Shown: piece by piece, positions 26,301 to 32,644 of the stretch
How the letters are laid out: each line of letters begins with the position of its first letter
Position numbering within the stretch: the stretch's first letter is position 1
Assembly: GCA_002394335.1 (NCBI GenBank)
Contig: DGTP01000014.1
Location: 20,303 to 84,302 of the forward strand
From: Bacteroidales bacterium UBA4333
GTDB lineage: Bacteria; Bacteroidota; Bacteroidia; Bacteroidales; Paludibacteraceae
Reading direction: 5' to 3'
DNA: 64,000 bases
Program-made: the position numbers and the translations under genes
The notes under the pieces: model-generated
Database searches by the model: none
Seen by the model: the letters and a program-made list of their open reading frames with translations, nothing else
Told to the model about the DNA's origin: nothing

Positions 26301-26969
26301 ATATGCTTCTCCCTTATTCAGAGTAATTGACATGCCGACTCCGGCAGGATTCTGCATGAAGGTTTCGTATGAAGGGGTTATGGTCACTTTTGTTTGGTCT
26401 TCTGTTGCCACTACCGCAAATTCAGACGAATAAGTGTCTTCATAGTAGGTCTGCACATAGTATTCTTTGCCTAAGAATTTTGTAGGAATAATTAAAGTTG
26501 CGTCACGAGATGATTCTCCTGATTCTCCATTACGGCTATAGTTGAAGCAGGAGAACTTTTTATCTTTGTCAACTGAATAAACATGCACACCTCTGTATCC
26601 TGGAGTTTCACTTTTCCATAGGTATATTTGCTCATACAGAGACTTGTCTATATTTATGATGATTGTCGAGTCTTTCTTAATGGTGTATTGTTGAGAGAAA
26701 GTGCCTATTTCAACAATAATATCGGTATTCTCTCTTGCAGAAGCGGCTATTTTAAGTTCGAAAGTAATAAGCTCTGTATTAGGATCGGTAGGATTGAACA
26801 TAGCATTATTCATGAATGCCAACCAGAAATCGTTTCCTTCAGTGCTGGTGAAAGAAGGTGCATTTCCAATCCAATATGGGTCATTGCTCGTCAACTCGAC
26901 TGCCTTTGCCAAAGTCGGCAAAAGCAGCGAGTTAAGAACCAATAATATGTAAAGCAGTGGCCGCTTCAA
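17334..26969 (-). CDS. Giant secreted repeat protein with T9SS-like C-terminal tail
   Basis: 3211 residues. The start is TTG at 26969, since the signal peptide (KRPLLYILLVLNSLLLPTLA) begins there and no ATG precedes the mature part. Residues 25 to about 500 resemble IgGFc-binding-protein N-terminal domains (FLGKEYYVQTYYEDT, VVATEDQTKVTITPS). Roughly residues 740 to 2880 hold about 30 repeats of 60-110 residues. Each has a Cys, an aromatic W or Y block, YxDSLxT, then GCDSIxxLxLxVxPTY. The last 85 or so residues (NIGSVTGKLITSG, EGIYIVHLWSD, RTIKVQM) resemble a type A T9SS sorting domain. It is probably a cell-surface adhesin secreted by T9SS. It is cotranscribed with the M3 peptidase upstream (17 bp) and the barrel protein downstream. 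Confidence 0.85.
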   Translation of the reverse strand: MKRPLLYILLVLNSLLLPTLAKAVELTSNDPYWIGNAPSFTSTEGNDFWLAFMNNAMFNPTDPNTELITFELKIAASARENTDIIVEIGTFSQQYTIKKDSTIIINIDKSLYEQIYLWKSETPGYRGVHVYSVDKDKKFSCFNYSRNGESGESSRDATLIIPTKFLGKEYYVQTYYEDTYSSEFAVVATEDQTKVTITPSYETFMQNPAGVGMSITLNKGEAYLVASKLHTNSDVKVDLSGSSICADKPVAVFNGNQQTSIPFHESNSKDYLSEEIIPITQWGRDFYMAKLEGTLENNAIFTAAYNDTHITMDYVRGGNTYSTTITLAAGQTTSPVTLSATGMTELRAHSDQPIMCYYYTTSGGKNGECSDDPFDPVCYYYGDPANALVPSWEHRTTSMNFFTHDLDPFTRVGEQAPPQKYYLYVVTRTTDINKLTLDGEAVEGSAFKAFASDNMMSYASIEITNPDSHYHVLESDGEGFVGMVYALTDAQGYFYTLGYNPDPFRDSLFVSTPENIMSPKSYDVEPRLDQGWYQRQWDEWMSDHERLDTAIVCDSSIVSWMLQTPIMKHGEPVDWYIYDVTDTEPTIYKTYSAPIDSTKQEEHQTIGDNWAYKWQYQFILPDESDLDPMDRKPFMDYEVQAVIHHKHVICTDLPDDMDTLRMVVRVTRIYHDTIYREICMGDTLKFFYDNMPFQNNLSITSERTDSTLYIGDKSEGESTIEFECKARSGENIFRREYQTVYGCDSTFTLFLFVCDTFRQIDTVYLCKNEKFTYLKGSEYEKTYKGVEAEGPGIVVLNDTVDIIEAKTKYCPCQFEPYSEKYPPFQGCDSIFELYIFINDIHRDTIVDTMCYNHNPDSIYIWPIQNNTKELQITKSHPDMHYDARLRTWEGFFSDTLRTSTCDKCNNGKGCDSIKVLHLYIPEPFYDKQKDSICQWDYDKTTRTIRTNIYQWEKHRDGAAYVELPEDGIYYDSCLTRFGCDSIYQLELKYTRPFLQVDKHSMANNDTYTWHGKTYGPFPDIKKDSTLYFHNDDETQTNPVNGCDSLYRLELTISDTYLFKHNDTICDVDSVHWRGKIIVGSKWEGTDSFDKRLTDAHSTVFYDSLKTTELPVRDSVYQLTVIQYRTYDKTLAPVSLCQDDSHYEWRRADNGQLIMNIPLPQKDQYPFDTTYTARLDTKTPLACDSVLHLPIVIYPTYDTTTTVVICDRELPYRWSLRDSGVHDKTVNRPASAVGTVWHYTDSYTLTTIHGCDSIVHLDLTVKPTTVHEYYVSWCANQGPYEYGEKGKTATKSDVYIDTLLTPNQYGCDSVEIVHLTINPSYAFTTDTVVCQNTSFTWRRHEGHSLRDNNGNELTVIPTDHSGSFTYTDHLKSSDGCDSIWTLNLQIDSIYTTPVTITERQMCENDTLHFYDKILYGAKWKDLPAGETGYAVPEGSSYYELPPLEYTDKTMSGCDSAVQHRVIVYPTRYYMATDTVCLDSVNIRYTWANHPDIEIFQNTAGTFTYIDSLHSAHSDCNCDSIFELQLTILPSYHKSFHHTMSDEETYTWEGVTYGGTKTTLPYDVMVTKDTVITVHYPTATIGTRSCDSTLVLNLRMGMVFRDTTYQYVCQSEPYYEWKRANQNGVIELRRTISGNALPEVGQHRLYYDSLRTSLDFDSIFVLDLYRAPTHEYDTTAHICQGSPFIWINHTGSRNNVMDANGNPVTQISTEHHGDFYYYDRLQTDSFGCDSVWTLHLYVDSVYRFTTDTSVCQFEQFAWLRHEGHTLQDLNGNDLTEISTDHIGTYVYNDHMYTSAGCDSIWTLRLRVDSVYTAPVSIIQRHMCENDTIQFYDQVIYGAKSPLRPSSEPGFIVPEGQHSISFVLEYHDRTIHGCDSLVQHRINIYPTYLKEHKDSICQGSAYEWEGHTSQYIWDHQQQKRILLTEIPTNLKSGVEYLYTDSLHTKFCPECRDGEGGCDSIWVLRLRVDSVYYHADTITMSDEESRKWQHTVYIGSKVNADTLGASWFDGEATQQIVRIPEGKIINEFDTIYPTIHKCDSTIHLRLLVGPTYRDTIEGWTCDNEPYHWYHAGDSVHEARPDIVILEPGLYYDSLKTKEFGFDSIYVLNLYNYPTYDFPAHDTVCQNTAYLWDGHTESDRFYSVETGQWISREAIPTNIAGHFTYIDSLKTHEPESHLDRNRHSGCDSVWTLHLYIPPTYHHYDSVILCAKDSLQWQGMLFTGDEYTAYGKTYDAAGFDSIRTSLPAGKYDIAIRRGTYYYDCDSVHHLHLVVNPVHRETITRRACQTADGYYYENLNNGTGGLLSALHLADSLTRNDTISTVLGCDSIVTLRYYVDSVYDYRQHFVFCQDTIDTKREWIDNEGHTHTFQMDVSRAGDFDFTEHHTTIHGCDSVYGITWHVNPIYRFDSTYVICQDERISWQRKWYSGDEYGWGFERLQGDRYDTHRDSVYHHYIDGDSLLSVGTYYDTAHYITTAGCDSTFYLKLIVNPAGHYIRNEVACDRDGYHVFYTEDAFGQHTDTIFFSPTTRMYDETRKDTMCYEAERRLTAVNGGCDSTILFHLTVHPSYEYVTRSQVCRGDSVEWRGRIYHATGVYYDSIAGGTDYWHCDSVYVLELYVKPVTLIPIYDTICDNTIFEHTDTLWYTNGSHSYVETLVWKPGMTIPQTYTDVIFKSPIDGCDSIIYRYFLTIHKSYLFRDTATICSNESYTSHGHTFTGYEYEYEPGEDIAPFDTVIVDNYSTIHQCDSVFELYATIRPAYRHIDYITICDDGEADWRAHHYEGSMIGNTFGSGLPAGQYTFYDSLTTIHNCDSIYELRLTVTPTYLFEETVTKCADDDMTWHGHILDHLPVGDHFFYDSTTTVIYGCDSVYHLYLTVVDTTFEVRYDTICRTESYNLHGVYLMEPGSYKDTTLNDWGCHHFTYLHLEVIEPTVPTAWADSICADDDAYELFYRYTGRDPIAFSLYYNDFGHQYGFEDQIDIPITTTEELAVLTIPMPFRDDDKKKYPRPDHYPVKLVLDNGICTNPDLCSTDTSIVLNYPSWVTEQRFRDVIAILQEDYNGGYTFSHYQWYRNGEPIPGEALPYLYIPRELDRDTVEYSVRLIREGETESYQTCPIRIYDDFGTDTIAPYMGYLSVVPTCVSTGNPVISILSRHKGTYNIGSVTGKLITSGSFTPDVTEVRLPAQEGIYIVHLWSDETPEEPERTIKVQMVSGDRLW
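20460..23010 (-). repeat. Higher-order duplication inside the giant gene
   Basis: A block of about 425 codons containing six unlike repeat units occurs twice in the same unit order, approximately 23010-21735 and 21735-20460. Matching landmarks are RHEGHSLRDNNGN/RHEGHTLQDLNGN, MCENDTLHFYDK/MCENDTIQFYDQ, TMSDEETYTWEG/TMSDEESRKWQH and LDFDSIFVLDLY/FGFDSIYVLNLY. Boundaries are estimated from these landmarks. Confidence 0.7.
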
Positions 26970-26986
26970 CGGTGCGAGGGAAGTTA

Positions 26987-29146
26987 TTATTTGTTCTTTT
27001 TGTTCTTAGGCTGAGCGGGAGGAGTGAGTCCGTCGCGCTCCATCAGAGCATTAACGGACGGTTCCTGTCCGCGGAACTTACGATAGAGAGAAGCAGCTTC
27101 TTCTGTACCTCCGCGTTCCAAGATGTTCTCACGGAAACGTTTTGCAGACTTCTTATCAAAGATAGTACCGCCACGTTTCTTAGCTGCAGCCTTGAAGACA
27201 GAGAAGGCATCTGCGTCCAGAACCTCAGACCATTTATAGCTGTAATAACCTGCAGCGTATCCTCCGGAGAAGATATGCGTGAAGGCTGTAGCCATCTGTG
27301 TTCCGGCTACATTAGGCATTACGCGCACTTGTTCCATAGCATCGTTGCTGAAACGAATGACCGATTCCGTTGTTCCAAGCGACGGATTCGGTTGGTATGG
27401 TTTCTCCAAACTGTGCCAAGCCATGTCAAGGTAGCCGAAACTGAGTTGGCGAACGCAAGCATAGGCTGCGTGGTAAGTCTGGCTGGCGTGCATTTTGTCA
27501 AGCAAGTCCTGCGGAATAGTCTCACCAGTTTTATAATGCTTGGCGAAGGTGTCAAGAAACTCTTTCTCGTCGATGAAGTTCTCATTGAATTGTGAAGGCA
27601 GTTCAACGAAATCGCGCGGTACGTTGGTTCCGCTTTGTGCCGAATAGTGGCAGCGGGTGAGCATACCATGCAAACCGTGACCGAACTCATGAAGGAAAGT
27701 GCGTACCTCATCGTAGGTGAAGAGAGCCGGTTTCTCAGCAGTCGGGCGTGTGAAATTCATCACATTAACGATGTGCGGACGGTGATCCACACCGTTCTGT
27801 ACATATTGGGGTTGGAAATCATTCATCCATGCACCGCCTCGTTTGCCGTCACGCGGATGGAAATCGGCGTAGTAGATAGCCAAGAACTGTCCTTTCTCAT
27901 CGAAAACCTCATAGGCGGTAACTTCGGGATTGTAAACAGGGATGTTTTTGTTCTCTTTGAATGTCAGACCATAGAGGCGTTTAGCCAAGCCGAACACACC
28001 TTTCTTAACATTCTCCAATTCAAAGTACGGACGCAGATCATCATCCGAAATAGCGTATTTCTCCTGTTTGAGTTTCTTGGAATAGTAACTCCAGTCCCAA
28101 GGTTGAAGATCGGCGTAGAGTCCGTGTGCCGAAGCATAGTCTTGAACTTCTTGTACTTCCGCCTTCGCAGCAGGCATATATGCGTCTCTCAATTGGTTAA
28201 GTAACTGATACACAGCGTCCGGCGTCTCTGCCATGGTCTTATGGAGGGATTTGTCTGCGTATGTCTTCTTATCGAAGAGATTTGCCAGTGCCAAACGGGT
28301 GTTGACAATCTCTACGATGATGCCTGTGTTGTCAAATTCACCACCGATACAGCGGCTGTTGTAAGCAGTATAGAGTTCACGGCGTATATCACGGTTATCC
28401 AAATCCTGCATTACGGGAATATAGGTTGTGGGCTTGAGGTTAAGCATCCAACCTTTCTGTCCTTTCTGCTCGGCGTTGGTGCGGAGAATCTCTTTGGTGT
28501 CATCGTTGAGACCTGCCAAGAGCGATTCGTCGGTGATTAGCATCGTCCAAGCGTTGGTAGCTTTCAATACGTTTTGACCATATTGGAGCGTGAGTTTGCT
28601 GAGTTTGGCTGACAGTTCGCGATAGGTCTGTTTATCCTCAGCGCTGAGATTAGCGCCGTTTTCTGCAAAACTCTCGTAGATGTCATCCAATAGTTTGCGT
28701 TGGTCGGGACGCAGTTTGAGCTGGTTGCGCTTGTCATAAACGGCTTTGATGCGTTTGAAGAGTCCTTCGTTCAAACGGATGTTTGCCGAGTACTCCGACA
28801 TCTTCGGACTGAGATCCAACTGGATCTGTTGGAGCGTATCATTGGTCTCGGAACTTGTGAGGTTGAAGAAGCATCCGGCAACTATACCGAACAACTCACC
28901 CGAACGCTCGTAGGCTTCGATTGTGTTTTCGAATGTCGGTTCTTCGGGGTTATTGACGATGGCATCAATCTCTTCGAGTCCTTGTTTCATACCTTCTTCA
29001 AAAGCAGGCATGTAGTGCTCAGCGTGTATTTCGTTGAACGGGTATGCCCCGTGCGGAGTCTTCCAGTTCTTGTAATCAAAGAACGGATTTGCAGCATTGG
29101 CTGCCAAAACAGTTGTGGCGATTGCCATAAGCACGAATTTTCTCAT
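26987..29146 (-). CDS. dcp: M3-family zinc peptidase, peptidyl-dipeptidase Dcp type
   Basis: 719 residues. A signal peptide (MRKFVLMAIATTVLAANA) suggests periplasmic location, where Dcp-type enzymes trim dipeptides from the C-termini of oligopeptides. The zinc site HEFGHGLHGML lies near residue 484, followed by the third ligand region RDFVELPSQFNEN. The N-terminal helical lid is also of Dcp type (NPFFDYKNWKTPHGAYPF). The C-terminal tail is basic (PAQPKNKKNK). It is 20 bp downstream of the T9SS type B gene and 17 bp upstream of the giant gene. Confidence 0.93.
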   Translation of the reverse strand: MRKFVLMAIATTVLAANAANPFFDYKNWKTPHGAYPFNEIHAEHYMPAFEEGMKQGLEEIDAIVNNPEEPTFENTIEAYERSGELFGIVAGCFFNLTSSETNDTLQQIQLDLSPKMSEYSANIRLNEGLFKRIKAVYDKRNQLKLRPDQRKLLDDIYESFAENGANLSAEDKQTYRELSAKLSKLTLQYGQNVLKATNAWTMLITDESLLAGLNDDTKEILRTNAEQKGQKGWMLNLKPTTYIPVMQDLDNRDIRRELYTAYNSRCIGGEFDNTGIIVEIVNTRLALANLFDKKTYADKSLHKTMAETPDAVYQLLNQLRDAYMPAAKAEVQEVQDYASAHGLYADLQPWDWSYYSKKLKQEKYAISDDDLRPYFELENVKKGVFGLAKRLYGLTFKENKNIPVYNPEVTAYEVFDEKGQFLAIYYADFHPRDGKRGGAWMNDFQPQYVQNGVDHRPHIVNVMNFTRPTAEKPALFTYDEVRTFLHEFGHGLHGMLTRCHYSAQSGTNVPRDFVELPSQFNENFIDEKEFLDTFAKHYKTGETIPQDLLDKMHASQTYHAAYACVRQLSFGYLDMAWHSLEKPYQPNPSLGTTESVIRFSNDAMEQVRVMPNVAGTQMATAFTHIFSGGYAAGYYSYKWSEVLDADAFSVFKAAAKKRGGTIFDKKSAKRFRENILERGGTEEAASLYRKFRGQEPSVNALMERDGLTPPAQPKNKKNK

Positions 29147-29166
29147 TTTTTCATTTATATATTTAC

Positions 29167-30507
29167 TTATTTATTCTTGGTGCCTCTGATGAGATTGATA
29201 TCTCCCGAAAGTTGGTAGATACCTATCGTGGCATCATCTGCATTTAGTTTCTTCTTCTTGTACGAGGCTTTGAGTCCGATATATTTGGCATTTTTGTCGG
29301 CATCGGTACCCATAGCGCGGATTACATAGTAATAGGCTCCTTCTGCAGCCGGTCTTCCATTGATGGTGCCGTCCCAACCTTTGGCGGGATCGGTAAACTC
29401 ATACACGAGTTTTCCCCATCGATTGTAGATCCAGCAATGAAACTCCCTGATTGACTTGTATGTGACACGGAACTCATCGTTCTGACCGTCGCCATTAGGA
29501 GTAAAGGCATTCGGAACCAGGAGTTGTGACTCGGATATATTAACAAGAATCTCTACCGAATCTCCCTGACAATCCGGATCTATGTTGTCTTGGCACGGAC
29601 AGAAACGGTTGCTTACAGAGTGTACCACCCGATAGGCTCCCGGTTCCATAAACGTATAGCGCAGATCCTGGTCGTTGCGCTGCACAATGCGGTCTGATCC
29701 TCTATAGATATCCCAGTGGAAGTACTCTACAGCAGGAGTGGGGTTGCTGTAGAAAGCAATCTCCAGCGGCGCTGAACCTTTGAGAACAGAAGCGTCTGTC
29801 GGACGTTCCAGTTCATTGGAACGGCCGCCATCGCCACGAGTGGTGGTGATCGATGTAGGCATACAGTTCACCGCTTTCGGTTCGCTCAGGACAGCTATTA
29901 CCGAATCGGGTTCTTCTCCCCACTGGCTGACGATATTCTCGTCCCATTTAAGGGAGATGTCTGTAGTGCGATAGATAGGATCAAGGGAATAGGTGCCAAG
30001 GTGCAACCGCTCATTGGCAGTGGCTACAGAGTCGATCCATTGCTCATTGTTCCAAGCAAGAGTAGTATATATTATGGTACACGTGCGTGTATATGTGCGC
30101 GTGCGTCCGTTAGCATCCGTATAGCGGATTTCGGAGACAGGGTCGCCTGTAAGATGAAGTTCGGTCTTCTTACAGAACGGCTCTACCTCCAGAGTCATGT
30201 TCGTTAAGGCATAAGCAGGATAGGTGAAGACATAGAACGGCGAGGAGTTCACCCCGTTCTTACGGACATAGTATCCTCCGTCGTCCGGATAAATCTCGTC
30301 AGCATTGGACTGAATAAGATTTCCAGAGGTGGAATACCAGTCCACTTCGCCGACAGTTGAGCGCAGATGCACTTCGTCCGCGAAGAAGAACAAGGTGTCG
30401 CTGTTGTTAACGACTTGCGCCGCTCTGCCCACACACTCGACAGGGAGTGCATAGGCAGAGAGGACGCAAAGGGTCAAAATCAATATAGATGTTAGTCTTT
30501 TGATCAT
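29167..30507 (-). CDS. Secreted protein with T9SS type B (CHU_C) sorting domain
   Basis: 446 residues with signal peptide MIKRLTSILILTLCVLSAYA. A PKD-like domain is visible at about residues 235-322 (GSAPLEIAFYSNPTPAVEYFHWDI, broken into strands). The final 110 residues are the gliding-motility-associated C-terminal domain: PNAFTPNGDGQNDEF, WIYNRWGKLVYEF, GWDGTINGRP. Such domains direct export by T9SS and can stay attached to the surface. The central domain is not recognised. Its ATG overlaps the serA stop by 4 bp, an unexpected coupling of a surface protein to a biosynthetic gene. Confidence 0.88.
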   Translation of the reverse strand: MIKRLTSILILTLCVLSAYALPVECVGRAAQVVNNSDTLFFFADEVHLRSTVGEVDWYSTSGNLIQSNADEIYPDDGGYYVRKNGVNSSPFYVFTYPAYALTNMTLEVEPFCKKTELHLTGDPVSEIRYTDANGRTRTYTRTCTIIYTTLAWNNEQWIDSVATANERLHLGTYSLDPIYRTTDISLKWDENIVSQWGEEPDSVIAVLSEPKAVNCMPTSITTTRGDGGRSNELERPTDASVLKGSAPLEIAFYSNPTPAVEYFHWDIYRGSDRIVQRNDQDLRYTFMEPGAYRVVHSVSNRFCPCQDNIDPDCQGDSVEILVNISESQLLVPNAFTPNGDGQNDEFRVTYKSIREFHCWIYNRWGKLVYEFTDPAKGWDGTINGRPAAEGAYYYVIRAMGTDADKNAKYIGLKASYKKKKLNADDATIGIYQLSGDINLIRGTKNK

Positions 30508-31424
30508 TTATTCACCTGAAAACGGGTATTTCCGTTTTCTATAAAATCTACAATCTGTTTGGCTGCGGCAATGCCGGCATTGATGTTTGCTTCGGCAGTC
30601 TGTGCACCCATTTTCTTTGGTGTTGCGAAATAGCGTCCCTCAAAGAGCGTACGGAACTTGGCATCGGCTACAGGCATGATGTCCGTCATGTATTTGAGGT
30701 CTGTACGCTCTTGCATCAGTGCAATCAGTCCCTCCTCGTCGATGACTTCCTTGCGGGCAGTATTGACCAATATTCCGCCTTTCGGCATGAGGTTCACCAG
30801 GTCATGGTTGATGCTTCCCTTGGTCTCTGCCGTAGCAGGGATATGGAGCGAAACAATGTTGCAGGTTTTGTACAGTTCCTCTGCGGAATGAACAGGTTTT
30901 ACATTCGCAGCCGTCATCGCCTCATCGGGACAATACGCATCGTAGGCATAGACATCCATTCCGAAACCTTGGGCAATGCGTGCTACATTTCTGCCAACAT
31001 TACCGAAAGCGTGGATACCGAGTTTCTTGCCTTTGAGTTCCGTACCCGAAGTGCCGTTGTAGAGATTGCGGACAGCGTAAACCATGAGTCCGAGTGCCAG
31101 TTCAGCAACGGCATTGCTGTTCTGACCGGGGGTGTTCATGGCTACTACTTTATGGGTGGTAGCCGCCTCCAAGTCGATATTGTCATAGCCGGCACCTGCG
31201 CGGACTACGATTTTCAGTTGTTTAGCGGAGTCTAAGACAGCTGCATCTACGACATCCGAACGGATGATGAGTGCATCCGCATCAGCTACTGCGTCCAGCA
31301 ATTGTTGCTTTTCCGTATATTTCTCCAAGAGCGCGAGTTCGTATCCTGCGCCCTCTACCACTTCGCGGATGCCATCTACGGCTACTTTCGCAAAGGGTTT
31401 CTCTGTTGCTACAAGTACTTTCAT
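30504..31424 (-). CDS. serA: D-3-phosphoglycerate dehydrogenase, short type with Lys in place of the catalytic His
   Basis: First step of serine synthesis, oxidising 3-phosphoglycerate with NAD. 306 residues, without the C-terminal ACT domain. The nucleotide fold is GIHAFGNVGRNVARIAQGFG near residue 141, the active-site Arg is in NTARKEVIDEEG and the acidic residue follows. Where most family members have a His-containing motif, this protein reads TPKKMGAQTAE, so Lys replaces His. This Lys form is known for short phosphoglycerate dehydrogenases of Bacteroidota and Entamoeba. serC lies 125 bp upstream, supporting the assignment. Confidence 0.92.
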   Translation of the reverse strand: MKVLVATEKPFAKVAVDGIREVVEGAGYELALLEKYTEKQQLLDAVADADALIIRSDVVDAAVLDSAKQLKIVVRAGAGYDNIDLEAATTHKVVAMNTPGQNSNAVAELALGLMVYAVRNLYNGTSGTELKGKKLGIHAFGNVGRNVARIAQGFGMDVYAYDAYCPDEAMTAANVKPVHSAEELYKTCNIVSLHIPATAETKGSINHDLVNLMPKGGILVNTARKEVIDEEGLIALMQERTDLKYMTDIMPVADAKFRTLFEGRYFATPKKMGAQTAEANINAGIAAAKQIVDFIENGNTRFQVNK

Positions 31425-31468
31425 AAAATGTACTATTTTTAATATTTTCCTCTTTTCAAGTTCTTTCC

Positions 31469-31535
31469 AAGAGCAGCCTAAGAGCAGCTTAAGGTCGGCT
31501 TAAGGTCTGCTGTTTGAAACGATGTTGAAACGATT
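31469..31535. repeat. 11-bp tandem repeats in the serC-serA spacer
   Basis: Four 11-bp units AAGAGCAGCCT, AAGAGCAGCTT, AAGGTCGGCTT and AAGGTCTGCTG (31469-31512) are followed after one base by two units TTGAAACGATG and TTGAAACGATT (31514-31535). Sequence differs from the other arrays but the period is the same. Confidence 0.75.
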
Positions 31536-31549
31536 TACTTCTGTTAAGA

Positions 31550-32629
31550 TTAGTGCAACGCCTCATATTCTTTAATACAATCTACGAGAGCCTGCACGCC
31601 TTCAAGATCCATGGCATTGTAGCAGGAAGCACGGAATCCGCCTACGAGACGGTGTCCCTTGATACCCACCATACCGCGCCCGGTAGCGAACTTGAAGAAG
31701 TCGTCCTGGAGTTCTGCGTACTCAGGTTTGAGCACGAAGCAGATGTTCATGCGGCTGCGATCCTCTTTTTCCATAATTGTCGGTGTGAAGAGTTTCGACT
31801 CGTCCAGACACTTGTACAGCAATTCCGCTTTCTGCTTGTTACGCTCCTCTATCCATTTCACGCCGCCGTTTGCTTTGAGCCAGCGGAGTGTCAAGAGAGC
31901 GGTGTAGATAGGCAGTACCGGAGGTGTGTTGAACATCGAACCGCCGTCGATATGCGTCTGGTAGTTCAGCATCGTCGGAATATACCGGCTGACTTTGCCG
32001 AGGCACGACTCTTTGATAATAACGAACGTCACACCCGCGGGCGCGAGGTTCTTCTGCGCACCGCCGTAGATGATATCGTACTGGCTGACATCAATCGGAC
32101 GGCTGAGTATATCCGAACTCATATCGGCGATCAAAGGCACATTGCCTTTTTTCGCATAAATCTCTGCCAACTTCTCATCGTTGATCTCTGTGCCGAAGAT
32201 GGTGTTGTTGGTTGTGATATGGAAATAATCGGCATCCTGCGGAATCTCGTAGTCAGCAGGAATATTGTTGGTGCTGGCAGCCACTTCCACCACTTCTCCA
32301 AAACCTTTTGCCTCTTTGACGGCTTTCTTCGACCAGACGCCGGTATTGAGGTAAGCGGCTTTCTTCTCCAACATATTAAACGGCACCATGCAGAACTGCA
32401 AACTGGCACCACCGCCAAGGAAGAGCACACGATAACCCTCCGGCACGTTGAGCAGCTCTTTGAAGAGTGCTTCCGCCTCGTCCACCACCGGCTGGAAGTA
32501 CTTGGCACGGTGGCTGATCTCCAGAATAGACAGACCTTCTCCCTGGAAATCCATTACAGCGTCTGCGGTCTGTTTGATTACTTCTTGCGGCAGGATACTC
32601 GGTCCTGCATTGAAATTGTACTTTTTCAT
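31550..32629 (-). CDS. serC: Phosphoserine aminotransferase
   Basis: Pyridoxal-phosphate enzyme converting 3-phosphohydroxypyruvate to phosphoserine. 359 residues, standard length. Signatures: NFNAGPSILPQEVIKQTADA at the start, FLGGGASLQFCMVP, the cofactor Lys in YGGAQKNLAPAGV near residue 195, and the C-terminal GHRLVGGFRASCYNAM. It lies 16 bp after the carboxyltransferase gene and before serA. Confidence 0.97.
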   Translation of the reverse strand: MKKYNFNAGPSILPQEVIKQTADAVMDFQGEGLSILEISHRAKYFQPVVDEAEALFKELLNVPEGYRVLFLGGGASLQFCMVPFNMLEKKAAYLNTGVWSKKAVKEAKGFGEVVEVAASTNNIPADYEIPQDADYFHITTNNTIFGTEINDEKLAEIYAKKGNVPLIADMSSDILSRPIDVSQYDIIYGGAQKNLAPAGVTFVIIKESCLGKVSRYIPTMLNYQTHIDGGSMFNTPPVLPIYTALLTLRWLKANGGVKWIEERNKQKAELLYKCLDESKLFTPTIMEKEDRSRMNICFVLKPEYAELQDDFFKFATGRGMVGIKGHRLVGGFRASCYNAMDLEGVQALVDCIKEYEALH

Positions 32630-32644
32630 ATCAGTTTTTATGGT

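Noticed and set aside
17334..26969. Regular repeats suggestive of a CRISPR or other DNA array
   Set aside because: The periodicity is a protein repeat in one long frame with diverged DNA; spacers and direct repeats of fixed length are absent.
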